This document shows, one piece after another, positions 1-12,309 of a stretch of 64,000 nt of DNA. The position numbers were made by a program, and so were the translations under genes. The stretch comes from Guyanagaster necrorhizus (taxonomy: Eukaryota; Basidiomycota; Agaricomycetes; Agaricales; Physalacriaceae), in NCBI RefSeq assembly GCF_019112545.1, contig NW_025064883.1, positions 2,282,684-2,346,683 of the forward strand. Direction: 5' to 3'. Each line of letters begins with the position of its first letter. Within the stretch, counting starts at the first letter, position 1. The notes beneath the pieces are model-generated. The model made no database searches. It worked only from the letters and a program-made list of their open reading frames with translations, and had not been told where the DNA came from.

Positions 1-2379
1 CATATTCATTTCATCGCCATCGAAATCTGCGTTGTAGGGAGGGGTGCTGTTTCACTCGATGATTAGATCATTCATCTGTGGGCCAGGCCACAACTTACAC
101 AGATAGGTTCAGACGGAACGCTGGAAATGAACATCAGTAAGGCGTGTGCAATGAAGGAGGGAAGAACTTACTGGAATAAGGCATTAATCTTACCCTGTGA
201 CTCATCATACTCATTTTGTGAAGACTAGGCTGACGGTTGAACAGCACATAACTACCATGAAGCAATTAGAAAGAGCTGAAAATGTCACAGGACAAGGACT
301 CACTCTCCATCCTTGAGATGCCTTTCGACGACCCAACCATATTGCAGGAAACCATCCGCTCGCTTGTTGTACCGCAGATCTATACGTTCACCGGTATCTC
401 GGACCACGTATCTCGCCCCAGGGTAATTCCGCGGCCCATTACGAACCAGTTCCTGCAGGTAAGCAATGTTGTAGGGGGTTACTACATATTCATGAGCGAT
501 CGGCGCATGAAAATATTATTCTTAAGACGTACCCCGTTCAGGGAAAGTCAGGTTCATTGCGATGGTCTTGGGAACCCCAACTTCATCAAGCTCGAGATTC
601 GGATCGCCGGTGATAACAGTACGTGCGGAAAAATCAACACGTTTACCCATCAGATTGCCACGAAGCCGCCCTTCTTTTCCCTTTAGTCGGGCACGTATGG
701 CCTTCACTGGACGACCTGACTTCTGCAAACTTTGAGGGACACCAGCGATGTCATTGTCCATATAAGTTGCGACATGATACTGCGAAGTTGATGAGATCAT
801 GTACCCTGCATGGAAGACCGGATACTAACCTGGAGCAGTTGCTCAAACTCAGTCGTGACATGAGCCGGGGCACCCTCCTGTTCACATCGTCGTACATTCG
901 CAGAAGCTTTGATGATTTCACCAAGTTTGTAGGTTAAGTCATCTTCGCTACGAATTGTACCACCATCGACACTGATACTTGGTCGCACGGGTGGTGGCGG
1001 AACTGGAAGAACGGTGAGGATCATCCATTCCGGTCTAGCATATTCATCCGATAAGCCAATAAGATGCAGATCTGAATCGGACATCTTCTTGAACGTCGTG
1101 TAGACGTCAGAAGGAGAGAATACCCGCTTATCGGGCTGGATGGACTTGATTTCCTGGGGTATGTCGTCAGCTCCGTGCAGTTAACTGTATACACTGTACA
1201 TACGTCGTCATCGTCCTTAGGCTTCTTATATTGGACAAAGAGTTTAAGTCCTTCCTTTCTGACCAACGGTTGAACGTGACCGCATCCACCATGACCCTTT
1301 TTAGGCTCTTCATTCTCCATATCTGCTCCTTCATCCTTGGGGTCATCGGGTTCGCAAGTCATCTTCGTTTTACAGTGTGCCCAGACTACTGCCATGCGTT
1401 TCTTGGGGTCCCGAATGTGTCGAATCTTGTCGGCGAACGCTGGGTCAGACTTACATAGCGTGAAGTGCGACAATTGAGGAAAGATTTTACAGGAAGATAT
1501 GCAAATCAAAACGTCAGCGTGTGGCCTACATCGGATAAAAGGGTTGTCTGGAAAGTATATAACAAGGGGGCAGTGTATCGAGTCACAAGTGCAGGCTAAA
1601 CACACATCACTCATACTGCGTTACAGCTGAGGGAGGAGAAGCCAAACCAACCAACGCAACCACGCGTTCTTCGCACTGCTCGTTCAGCCCCCCATTTCAC
1701 CACGCAGCATCATGTCCACCCAACACCGGTTGCATGCAATAAAGAACGCGGCAATCAAGCGATCGAAAACGCGCGCTCTCCGCAACACGGGTAGGTGAAG
1801 GTCTCGATTGTCAAGACGCTCACGAAGTGCGGGTTTGGGGTTCACCATGGTAAGGCGAGAGCCCCCAGAAAATTGGGTGGTGGGGTGCGAAACGAGTAGA
1901 GGAAAAGGGGCCACTCACGATATCGGCTTTCAGTTTCCCACAATTAATGCATATACACTCCAGGATCTTCTTCACTTTTATGATAAATCCTAAAGAAAAA
2001 AGCTTAATAATCTCAACAGAGATACTTATGCCACTCACCAGGATGAAAGACAGGCCTCGCCAATTCAATATGCCCAAAATGCCCCGGGCACTCCGACATC
2101 CCCTCACCACACGTCTGACACTTGAAATTGCGGTCCACTGTACCCATACGCGGGTCCACCAATCCACCAATTTTGGGTTTGTGGGTGACTTCGTCGATGA
2201 TATCGGGGTGTTCTATTTTGACGACAGAGTAGGCTTTCTGGAGAGGCGAGTAGGTGAGCATCCGGAACTAGTAACTCAAGGAAAAGACATACAATCTCCT
2301 CTGGCGATAGGATACCAAACTGAACCTCCTTCACCTTGCGGATGGGCGCAGAAGAAAACGCGAACTGGTGACCAAGCAT
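1..2379 (-). CDS. RPB1: RNA polymerase II largest subunit RPB1, 5' part (3' end beyond left edge)
   Basis: Largest catalytic subunit of nuclear RNA polymerase II. The start ATG is at 2379-2377, followed by the characteristic N-terminus [19 protein letters not shown]. Visible exons are 2379-2293, 2237-2039, 1989-1919, from 1449, and several more down to 46-1. They encode the clamp zinc sites ([23 protein letters not shown] and a later GHGGCGH), the RKEGLKLF block, the lid/rudder region with [20 protein letters not shown], and finally the metal-A loop [11 protein letters not shown]. That loop carries the catalytic Mg-binding aspartates and lies exactly at the window edge. Introns are about 50 nt except one of 469 nt (1918-1450). 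The exon 1-3 lengths sum to a whole number of codons and the frame stays open. The gene is divergent from VPS27. Identity is near certain; only about the first quarter to third of the protein is present. Confidence 0.97.
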
Positions 2380-2831
2380 GATGGCGTCGGAGGCCGCAGA
2401 GTGATTAAAAAGGCGGAAAAAGACGATAAAATAGTCGGGGAAGGCGAATTAAGATGCGACACGGTGATTCCAAGAGATTTTGAGGAAGATGCGGGGAATT
2501 TGGGAGCCCTTTTGACCGATGATGAGCAGAGCTATGCCGCTAAAAAGGTAATAAAAGGAAAGAAAAATGAGACAAAAGTGGTATCCACGAGCAAAGCGTG
2601 CAGTATAGCCTTATTCTCCCCACAAATGGTAAGAGTTCGGCGTTCGTCAGGCAAGAGCTCGTCGTCGCAGACAGTGGCAGTGATGGTTGAAAGCCAACCA
2701 GACGATGACCAAGTTTGCGGCTCCGCTCCAATCCAACGGCGACTCAGTGTTTACGCATGTTTATCCTCGTCTGACTACACTGGCAGCCACATTCACTTTC
2801 CAGTTCTATACCCTTCCTTCGCATTCAGATC
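2380..2831. promoter_or_regulatory. Shared divergent promoter region between RPB1 and VPS27
   Basis: About 450 bp separates the RPB1 start (minus) from the VPS27 start (plus), so both 5' flanks must lie here. An open frame crosses part of it (2368-2886), but it overlaps the RPB1 start codon and shows no recognisable protein. I see no clear TATA box; this fits constitutive housekeeping genes, though it is inference only. Confidence 0.5.
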
Positions 2832-5205
2832 ATGTCAGGGATTAGTAGCTGGCTCTGGGGAACGTCTCAGCTTGACGATGCCGTAGGTGAGCACCCCTCT
2901 TTGCTATGGCCGCCCTCCTTGACTCAGTGCATCAGACAAGGCGACGTCAGAGCTGCTGCCATCTGGGGCGGAAGATATTGCGCTCAATCTCGAGATATGC
3001 GACCAGATACGGTCCAAGTCTGTCCCAGCGAAGGACGCTATGCGCGCACTGAAACGGCGGCTGAACCACAAGAATCCTAATGTTCAACTGTTAGCGCTGG
3101 GGGTGCGTAATTACCATTGTACGTGTGTTGCTGACTGACACTCCTGTAGTTGACCGACATTTGTATTAAGAATGGTGGCGACCACTTCCTGACGGAAGTA
3201 GCTTCCAGAGAATTCATCGATAACCTCGTCTCAATACTCAAAATGCCAGCGCTCAATGCTGATGTCAAAGGTACCATCTTAAGGCTTATTCAGAATTGGA
3301 GTGTATCGTTTGAAGGAAAGCCGTCGTTGTTGTATGTTACTCAGGTGTATAAGACTTTGAACATGGAAGGTGGGTCAAGAGTTTCTGCAACCCGTATTGT
3401 ATACCCATTGACGTTCTTCAGGATTTACTTTCCCCCCTAAGGATCTTACGGTCACCAATTCAGCCATGGTTGACACCCAGACAGCCCCAGAGTGGATTGA
3501 TTCTGATGTCTGCCTGCGTTGTCGAGACCCATTCACGTTCACGAATCGCAAACACCACTGCCGGAATTGTGGCCAAGTCTTTGACCAGAAATGTTCCTCG
3601 AAGTCAATTCCTCTCCCTCATTTTGGTATAGCTCAGGATGTACGCGTATGCGATGGTTGTTATTCCAAGATACACAAGAAGGCCGAGAAGGCGTGAGTCT
3701 GACTTTGTCTCATCTGGTACATCTTTTGACGCCTAACTTTAGGAACAAGACCCATCGGCATTCTACAAGCCTTCATGGTAGCCGTCATCGTACAGCACGA
3801 GATCTTGCCGATGCGGAGTTGCAGCGGGCCATCCAGTTGTCCCTTCAAGAAACAGGGTTGAACGGCGCCTCTCGGCCAGGTTATGTTCCTTCTCCCCCCA
3901 CCTGGCAGTACTCAGAGCCTCCCCTCGTCGACCGTACTACGCATCCCCGCCCGTCCATTGTCGATGAAGAAAATGATCCCGATTTGAAAGCTGCCATTGA
4001 AGCCAGCCTCCGTGAAGCGTCTGCTCCGAAAGCCAGCGCCCCTATTGCGGTGGAAACGCCGCGCTCAGAAGCCCCCTCTTCTGAATATTCAGGTCCTGGC
4101 TACTCTCAGTCGTATCCTCCTGGGGTTGTTCCCCCTCATCCTTCTCTTCCAAAACTGTCAAACTATGACCTCGAACCTCTTGAGTCGGATGCCATTTTAA
4201 CCTTCAGCCAAACGATCGAACAGGTACAAAGCCAAGACGGGAGAGATATATCCAGATATCCTGCGGTAAATGAGTTGTATGATAAGGCGAATAGTTTGAG
4301 GCCTAAGTTAGCAATGAGTCTTGATGATGCAGGGCGGAAAGAAGGTGCGTCGATCAATCCATATATATGCTGGATCCCTGACATCATGTACAGAAATGCT
4401 CGCGGATATGCACGACAAGCTGTCACAGGCTGTTAAGCTTTACGATCAATTACTGTCGGAACAGGTTGCCCATCCTCGTTGGCGATCCTCACAGGCGTAT
4501 GAACAACCCGTTTCCAACTATGGCCAGTCCCAGCCTTTGACAAATGGATATTCCCAATGGCAGAGTCCGTATCAAGTCGCATCAGTATCTTCACCTCAAT
4601 CAGCCCTACCACCATCGTCTTATTTTGCTCCCGCTCCTGTTCCCACTCAGCCAACCCCTGCACCATCTCAGCAGTACAGCTACGTAGGATCGTCTCAACA
4701 ATATTTACCGCCTCTACAAGCTGGCGAGAACACCTCTCCAATTTCACAAACGTACCAGTCTGAACCCGTTCCTATGTCTCCTCTACAGGAAGCCCCGCCA
4801 ATCTCTTATAGCACATATCCCCTGCCTGAGAAACATTCATCACCGGAAATTCAAACGACATATCAGGTTCCGCCTGCCCCGGTTAACGCGGCTCCTGTGT
4901 CAGCCCCGGAGTCTTTGCCGCCGACTCAACACACACCTCCCGCCTTGACCCGACAAAACACGGTCTCTTCATATTCAGTTCCTACTCCTCAGCCGCTGCC
5001 GTCACGAAGTAATACCGTCCACACTACTTATCGGCAAGCACCACACCAGCAAGCTCAACGGTACGCGCCGACACCACCATCTCTTCCCCAGTTTCCAGTT
5101 GCTCCTACGTCAGCTCCTCAGGCGTTCTCGATGTACGAACCGTCAATACCTACAGGAGTGGCGCAGAGAGAAGAGCGGCAGGAGGCCTTGTTGATTGATC
5201 TATAA
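2832..5205 (+). CDS. VPS27: VPS27/Hrs-type ESCRT-0 subunit
   Basis: Endosomal ESCRT-0 subunit that binds PI3P and ubiquitinated cargo and recruits clathrin and ESCRT-I. Six exons fit by frame: 2832-2886, 2936-3102, 3150-3369, 3422-3692, 3743-4344 and 4394-5205, giving 708 codons plus stop. Order of domains: an N-terminal VHS domain (about residues 1-150, including [11 protein letters not shown] and [10 protein letters not shown]); a FYVE zinc finger ([16 protein letters not shown], then the basic RKHHCRNCG core and VCDGC); two ubiquitin-interacting motifs ([14 protein letters not shown] and [14 protein letters not shown]); a helical GAT-like segment around [20 protein letters not shown]; and a long Pro/Gln/Ser-rich tail. 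The tail ends in LLIDL, a clathrin-box-like motif usual for this family. Exon 5/6 phase is confirmed by the helical segment continuing in frame. Nothing looks truncated. Confidence 0.95.
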
Positions 5206-5995
5206 TTTTTTCCGCAATCTATGTAGTTTTTATTAACCACGTACATATAGCATGCATTTGACCGTAAATTCTTGGGAATAGTTTCTAATTTCCCATTGAG
5301 ATCAGCGATTCAAGAATGCGGTTATGTCGATATGTATTCCACCATGTAGAGTATCCCGAGCTGCATAAATGTGCAGGTTGAAGGATAGCGTTGCTTGCAG
5401 CTAACCAAGTTGACCAGTTGAGATAATTAAGTATTTCTATTGCATTTCAGTGTTGATCGCCATAGAGACCAGAAGGAGCATGTTCTACATTCAGTCATCC
5501 TGTAAACCCATTGTCAAACCGCCGATGGAACAGAGATCCTTAGGGACTGCAGGTTGTCGACAAGCCATCCCCTGTGACAGCAACTAACTTGTAGGCAAAG
5601 ACGGAAGGATACACAGTGTGGGAGTAAGCATCTGCAATAGTATTATGATACGCGGTTTTGTTCCAGTCAGATGATAAGCCCATATATTAGTTACTCTGGT
5701 ACCCCACCGTTCGTACTCGGGAAAGATGAACCGACACACCAAGTGCGTGGGGGAACATCTCATTGAGTTCGTGCCTCGGGGATGGCGAAAGAAAAAAAAG
5801 GAGGTAGAATCGAAGCGCTAAGATAGTCAAAGAGCAACACAGAAATACTATTACTAGGAGAAAACACGGATTGACGATGCGGCGGTGACTGGCGGTGATC
5901 ATCGGGAAAAGGGTGCCGCGGAACGGGATGACTCGTCTCCGGTGATCTCCACCGGCACCAAATCACCCGGTAATGATTGGTCACGGCAGGAATCG
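5206..5995. other. Intergenic region between VPS27 and cytochrome c
   Basis: No convincing gene. It contains the VPS27 3' flank and the upstream part of the cytochrome c promoter. The minus-strand open frames at 5687-6173 are low-complexity and have no family features. Confidence 0.5.
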
Positions 5996-6001
5996 GGTCA
6001 T

Positions 6002-6008
6002 TATATAA
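6002..6008 (+). promoter_or_regulatory. TATA box of the cytochrome c gene
   Basis: TATATAA in the context TCATTATATAATCC, about 126 bp upstream of the cytochrome c ATG. The spacing leaves roughly 90-100 nt of 5' leader, which is plausible for a highly expressed fungal gene. Confidence 0.5.
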
Positions 6009-6133
6009 TCCCCGCTTCACTTCAAAAACTTTTCTCCAGCTGTCTTTATTCCAAACCACATTCGTGTCAGACTCGTCGTCCTCTTCACTGTTGCATATTC
6101 CTTTCTTTTTTGTCGTTATATTCGTTATCGACG

Positions 6134-6681
6134 ATGCCTTTTGCTCCTGGTATGTTCTTCCCATGAATGACATAGACCGGGTAACTGACGTAGCGCGGGG
6201 TTGCAGGTGACGTTTCCAAGGGTGCTGGTCTCTTCAAGACACGGTGCGCTCAGTGCCATACTGTTGCAGCCGGCGAGGCTCACAAAGTTGGTCCCAACTT
6301 GCACGGGTGCGTCTTTAATGATCGCGAAAACGTCAACATTTACGAGCGTCGTTGTCGTTTGCAGAATTTTCGGTCGCAAGTCTGGACAGGCGGATGGATA
6401 CTCGTACACTGCCGCCAACGTGAACAAAGGCGTTGAGTGGAATGAGCAGACACTCTTCGAATACCTCGAAAACCCCAAAAAGGTTCGTATCCTGCTAAGC
6501 GGGATGCTACGTTGACTGACTACGCGGTTACAGTACATTCCTGGAACCAAGATGGCCTTCGCTGGTTTGAAGAAGGATAAAGACAGGAACGACCTTGTCT
6601 CATACCTTAAGGAATCTGTACGTTTCTCGCGCATCGTCAGCGACATCGCCCAACTCACTTTACGGCATGCAGTGTGCATAG
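6134..6681 (+). CDS. CYC1: Cytochrome c
   Basis: Mitochondrial intermembrane-space electron carrier between complexes III and IV. Five exons (6134-6149, 6207-6306, 6365-6482, 6534-6617, 6673-6681) give 108 residues, the normal length. The heme-attachment motif CAQCH follows GLFKTR, and the axial Met lies in [11 protein letters not shown]. Conserved [26 protein letters not shown] and the C-terminal DLVSYLKES are all present. The first exon encodes only five codons plus one base and the last only two codons plus the stop (ending SCA), so an ORF scan would miss both. The exon phases are mutually consistent. Identification is secure; the exact last two residues depend on the final small intron. 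Confidence 0.96.
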
Positions 6682-7003
6682 ATGGCTACGACTATATTAT
6701 GATGGGCTTGACTATTATATGCCCTAATGACATTCCGATATTCATTGGATATACTCTGCCCGTTGTCTGGTCTTATTTTATATGTAGATGACCATAACAA
6801 TGTCTGGTATCTGGTCACCATCAACCCCCCTCATCCGCAATACATTTGTTATCGCTTATGCATATACAGTGTCAGACTGAAAGCGGGTATTGCTCACCCT
6901 TCGACGTCTGGTCTGACGTAGTGTTTATTCCATCAGTCGCCCAAAATGGATAGACGCTTTTCTTCTTCTTTCCACCGTGTTCGCGCATTCAACGACGCGT
7001 CCC

Positions 7004-10000
7004 ATGACCGGAACCGCGTCGAGGTCGAGCACGGCGCGTCCAATGAGCCACCTGTATTGTCACCGTCCAACAACGGGACAGAGCCGACGGTGGACTGTCC
7101 AATCAAGGCTAGCAACTGTACCCCCTCAAACCGCTGCCTCGACCCGACATGATGCTAGCTACGTGATTGCTCTTCTCGAGGGCAGGGGAATATCGCGCGA
7201 AGTGGGAATGGCCGCACTTGATAAGGACACTGGCCGTGTCATGCTCGTACAGGTCAGTTGCACCAGCAATGTCCTTTGCCAGCACTCGAACTCTTCCGCC
7301 TTCCAGCTTGCAGACTGCCAGACATATGTCAAGACCCTCCATCAGATGCATTTGCATAATCCTTGTCTTATTCTTGTGCCCGACACGTTTCTGTCGGCGT
7401 CGGATGCGTCTTTGCTGCCCTCGGGAAAGCGCGCACCTGCTACGTCCCTTCTGGTCGAGTTTATACGTGAAGAGTTTCCAAGCGTGCCGCTGGAGCCCAT
7501 GGGCAGAAAGTATTGGAACGAGTTGAGTGGTGGGTTTCTTGATTTCTCCGGCCGACATATCGTTTGATTTCGTTGTACAGGGATGCAATTCATCGACCAG
7601 TTGTGTGTAGAAGACGACGAGCGGGCAGGTACTCTCATGGCTGTACGCGACAAGTAAGTGCATATATGCGTTTCATTTTCAAGTTCTACACATTCGCGCT
7701 AGATATTTTGCGCTATCCGCCACCTCCGCCCTGTTCAGGCACGCTGAGGCCAAACTGAACACCAGATTCGCTGCTGGGTCCCTCCTCATTCGCTATGTCC
7801 CCGTCGATGGAACTATGATGATCGATCCTGAAACAATCAGGAATCTTGAATTGGTGGGAAATATTTCGAACAAGAAATCAACCCATTCTCTGTTTGGGTA
7901 CGTCAGTGTTCTTTCGGAGTCTGTGACGAACTGAAGCTCGTGCAGAACTGTTAACTATACCTTCACTGCCATGGCGTCTCGTTTACTACGCGTCAATCTT
8001 CTGTCTCCAATCACCGGCATGCTTATTGGCTAATAGAACAAGCTTGGAATTGACCAACGTCTTTAGGGCAGAATGCCATTGAAGCACGACTAGATGTTGT
8101 CGAAGGTACGTAGACATCTCTCATCGCTCAAACTGTAACCGAACACCAGTCACAGAGTTTGTTAAAAGTGAAGATGCATTCACAAACGTGAAGGCATCTC
8201 TGAAGCCAATGAACAAAATGGATTTTGACAAGCTGATAACCTCTGTATTGATTCCATTTTTATCATTGGGAATCAATCTAATATGTCTGTTGGTAGCTCG
8301 CTTCATCTGAAACGAAGCCCACTAGCACGGCCCAGGGAGCATCCACCCGTGTGTCGCAAATGCTGAATCTGCGGAATATCGTCAAGTGTATTCCTCAGCT
8401 CCAGCAGGCTCTGGCAGGATGTAAATCGCATTTGCTTCGAATTGTCTGCGAAGTACGTGCCTGTTTTCCTTCTTATCTTGAATGTTGACAGTCGGACTAA
8501 GGAAACGGTCTCAGATGGCCTCCGACGAACGGATTGCTTACATTGACCATTTAATTACCAAGAGTTTAAACGAGGATACTTTACCTTCCAAAGTTCATTC
8601 TCTTCATATTTATAGAATCAAATCGCCCTAATAATGTCTTGTTCAGCATGGCATTGGTGCTGTCAACGCTCGCGTCTACGCCGTAAAGGTTGAGCGTCAT
8701 TTACATCATACATACGTATATTCTGAGTTGCTCTGGTCAGGCAAACTATAATCCGCTGCTCGACGTAGCCCGCGAGACGTACAAGGAAAACGTTGGCGAT
8801 ATATATGCCCTAAACGCCACTTTGTCGGAGCAGTACGATCTACCACTGACTCTTGTCTATCAAGATATTGGTTTTGTATTTTCGTTGAAGAAGTCTGATG
8901 TGATTGAAGAATTGCCAAAGGGATTCATCAATGTGTCGCTGAAGAAGGGGAGGTGGCAGTTCTCCTCCATGGAGTTGGTAGAGATGAACCTTTTGATGTG
9001 TCATCCTTTTCTCACTTTTTTGATAGAAAAAGATGAACGCAAGGATGAAAGACGCATTGGACGAGACATTGATTTTGAGCGACAAGTAAATTCGTGGATT
9101 TCATGACTGCGAGAAGTACTAAAGCATCTGAATGCAGGATCATTCGGGACCTCGTTGCAGAAATTCTTGTCGACGTAGGAGCCTTGTACAAAGCTTCCGA
9201 AGCGGTTAGTTCATCTGTTCTCTTAGATAGCTCACCCTGAAGATGGCGAGCAAGATTGCCCTGGTGGATATGCTACTGTCATTCGCTCATGTGTCCATCA
9301 GTAAGTACAAGCGTTTTCATACTCATATTTTCTTACCTATTTGACCCTTACCAGTGCGCAACTATGGTAATTCTGGAATAATTCCAAAGGCACCCACCTT
9401 ATTCCACCTCTCCAGTTCGACCAGAATTCACAGGAACACTGGCTATCAAGGCGGGCAAACATCCCATTCTCGAGACTTTGCGTATGATGGGCACGCTCGT
9501 ACCTAACGATGTGTATTGCGATGATTCTTCCTCTTTTCAAATCATCCAGGGACCGAAGTACGCATAGTTCATTTTATAGGCAACAACTAACATTAAAGCC
9601 TCTTCAGCATGTCCGGTAAATATCAATGTTGATTGATGTATTCATCTGACGGCCACATCCTTCAGGAAAAAGTACTTATCTACGTCAAGTGGGACTATTG
9701 ACTGTGATGGCTATGTGTGGTTGTTTTGTACCGGCCGAGTACGCAAGTTTTCGGTAAGAGGGAATCAGCGATTAGTTCTAATAAAGCTAACGTTCATCAA
9801 TTTGCTATTAGGATACACAACGCCCTTTTGACTAGGCTGTCAAACGACGATGACATGGAGAAGAGTCTCAGTACATTTGCTAGTGAGATGGCGACTTCTG
9901 CGATGATTCTCGGTATGTCTCGCTAGCGAATTGTTAGTAGATGATATATATCACTCGCACAGGTCTGGCCACTCCTAAAACTCTCATCCTCATCGATGAG

Positions 10001-10901
10001 CTTGGGAGAGGGACCTCACCTAGAGAAGGCGTAGGAATATCGCATGCTATTGCTGAGGCTTTGATAGAACACAAGGTTGTCGTCTCCCTTATCTTAAAGA
10101 CGAACCTCGTCTAACCTAAATTTGCAGTCATTTGTCTTCTTTGCGACGTAAAATCCACCGTATATTCGGTTGCTTGCTTACTGACATGCTGATATTCTTT
10201 TCCAGTCACTTCAACGAGCTGAGCACCACGCTTTCTCGTAAGCCTTCCATAGTAAAGTGAGTCTTCTCTTTCTCCTTTCCTTACCAATCTTGATCCGTCC
10301 TTCAGTCTCCATCTCTCTGTCCAGGTGCGACTTGCTTTGTTCTTTATTTCGCTTCAATTCGAGTACCTCTTTCAGAAACCGCGTCCATCTGAGTCCAACT
10401 TTGGGATGACTTTTCAATACAAGTACGTTGGACAAGCTTTACATACTTTTCGGTTCTTGAACTGCAGCCCGCAAGGATCGTCGATGGTGCACTTGAAGAC
10501 ATGTCGCATTATGGCACGTTCAAAAGAAGTCGGCTTGTCAACGAAGCCGTTAACCTCGTGATCATCTAGGACTGGAACTCGCTCGACTTGCCGACCTACC
10601 AAGCGATGTACTCACAGAGGCTAAAAGAGTCTCTGCTAACCTCTCTGATCTACATGCACGTAACGAAAAGGAGAGCGAAAGTACGCAGATTACTATAAGA
10701 CGAAAGGCTTTATTACGGGTAAGCGGCTCCTTGTGACACTGGAAGCCGAAGGCCCTTCGTTTATTGACCCTCTGTCTATTGTAGCTAAGAACGCAGCTGA
10801 ATCAAGCACTAGAACACTCCATGCTTCCTGACGAAGAGCTACTGACATACATCGGACGTTTCCAGGGAGATATCACTAAGGCTTTTTTGTATGGTAAGTA
10901 A
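7004..10901 (+). CDS. MSH4: MSH4, meiosis-specific MutS homologue
   Basis: MutS-family ATPase that, with MSH5, stabilises meiotic recombination intermediates to promote crossovers. There are many short exons. In order: [18 protein letters not shown] and [17 protein letters not shown] (connector); [21 protein letters not shown] (lever/core, MSH4-like); the clamp; then MRNYVRPEF, and the ATPase domain with Walker [32 protein letters not shown], Walker [12 protein letters not shown] and the switch ATHFNEL. No mismatch-recognition N-terminal domain is seen, as expected for MSH4. Two introns need GC donors (8017-8066 and 10514-10569). The start is uncertain: 7004 is the first in-frame ATG of the open frame, while 6946 would need an extra splice. 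The C-terminus is either the stop at 10901 or an extra exon reaching about 11085. Confidence 0.93.
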
Positions 10902-11453
10902 GTTCACGCGAATGTAAGCAGTGATAATGTATTTTCATTTTGCACTGTTCATGTCCTTTATATAGAGGCCCTCTCCGACAGTGATTGGTGTCCTTCATAT
11001 TTGTCCATGTTGTTCTTTCTCAAAAATTTCTCTGGAATGAATCTTCCAAGCTCGACTATTTATTCGAATCATGAATCATTTCGGTGAGACGCGTATCGCG
11101 CTATCAATGATTTTTACCTGCTCGAAAGGGCTAATAATGGAAGCCGATCGATCATAATGCGTAGTAATTTGGTGTTGTGTGCATGCAACCGTCGCGCTCT
11201 TCTTGCAAAGCAGTGGATGGTGTTATGTGTCGGTGAAGGAGTGCCCCAGTTTCACGCCTACCATGAGACGGAGCACGTTGACGGGCAACTCAGAGTTCTA
11301 CTTAAGCCGACGCTGAAGCGGCAAGGGCCTTCTGGACAAACCTTTTCCGTGATGTGCTGAGTTTGAAACTGGGGAAAGAGATAGCGCATCCTTTCCAGTG
11401 GCACAACATGCGATGACATTGTCTATAAACAGAACAACGATTGTTGACAATGC
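10902..11453. other. Intergenic region after MSH4
   Basis: About 550 bp with the MSH4 3' flank and possibly one extra MSH4 terminal exon (about 10967-11085, if the last GT donor is used). The open frame 11157-11360 has no recognisable features. Confidence 0.35.
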
Positions 11454-12309
11454 ATGCTAAACTTTGCCCCTGATGATGCTCCCGGTGAGCTCAGGATAAA
11501 AGACCCATGCCTTTTGCAGTTGCGGCTACTATCGCCTCTGGCATCTCGCACCATGTCGCGTACCACTACGTCGTTGACACAGGAGACATCTTCATCCACC
11601 GTTCCCACTATTCCAGACGAGAATGATGAACATACTCTGGAAGGGTTCGGTGACATTTCTCTTTCCGATAACTGTTTTATCCCAGGTGTTGCCTCAGATC
11701 TTTCACCAAGAAAAAAGGAAACCATCCCGCGAGGTACAAAAAAGCCCCCGACGCTCCATCTCCGCCCTGGAGTCTTGTCTAATAGACCTCTTCCTCCGTT
11801 GATGGCCAAGGCATTGAGAAGCCCAACTGAACATGTATGTCCTTACCTTCTCAATGCCACCCACTTCATCCTGATTCCGTTCTTAGCAACAACTCATCAA
11901 GGCCACTCTCGCAGAGCCCAAAGTCAACTTCAAAACCCTCATCGATAGCGTCCGTCTCACAGAGGAGAAGATGTCCCAAAACACCCCCAAAAGGAAGGGG
12001 ATACCATCGCCCATTGCAATCTTTAAACGCGGCGGCTCGTCGTCTCCAGCACCGTCGCCTATAGCGGCCTTATCACCCAAAACGCCCAAAACGCCCAAGC
12101 CTATGACTCCCCGGACGCCAAAGTCGCCGACTTCCCCCCAGTCACCCAAGCCATGGCGCGGAAATTCGCCCTTGCCCAAAAGACTCCCACTCCCGACATG
12201 GGATCTTTTATATCCTGAATTGGAAGATGCCAAAGAGAAGGAGAACAAGGAGACGCAAGACAATGTGCCCGAGGAGAAGGTACCACAGCAAAAGGATGTG
12301 GCCACCTAG
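11454..12309 (+). CDS. Unrecognised Ser/Thr-Pro-rich protein
   Basis: I do not recognise this protein. Two exons (11454-11834 and 11887-12309) join in frame through a GTATGT...TTAG intron of 52 nt. An alternative start at 11553 (MSRTTTS) would drop 33 residues. The N-terminal half is acidic with LEGFGDISLSDNCFIPG and a KKPPTLHLRPG stretch. The C-terminal half is a run of SP and TP pairs (such as PKTPKTPKPMTPRTPKSP), followed by a charged Glu/Lys-rich end. Dense [ST]P pairs suggest an intrinsically disordered target of proline-directed kinases, but that is inference. It lies 3' of MSH4 on the same strand without overlap. Confidence 0.6.

Noticed and set aside
1021..1614. 197-codon minus frame as a separate gene
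   Set aside because: Its middle is RPB1 exon 4 and its ends are read-through of introns, so it belongs to RPB1.
2368..2886. 172-codon plus frame upstream of VPS27
   Set aside because: It overlaps the RPB1 start codon and runs into VPS27 exon 1 in a different frame; no known motif.
10902..11085. Extra C-terminal exon of MSH4
   Set aside because: The GTAAGT donor and TATATAG acceptor give an open extension, but it shows no MSH4-like sequence; the stop at 10901 is simpler. Left open.
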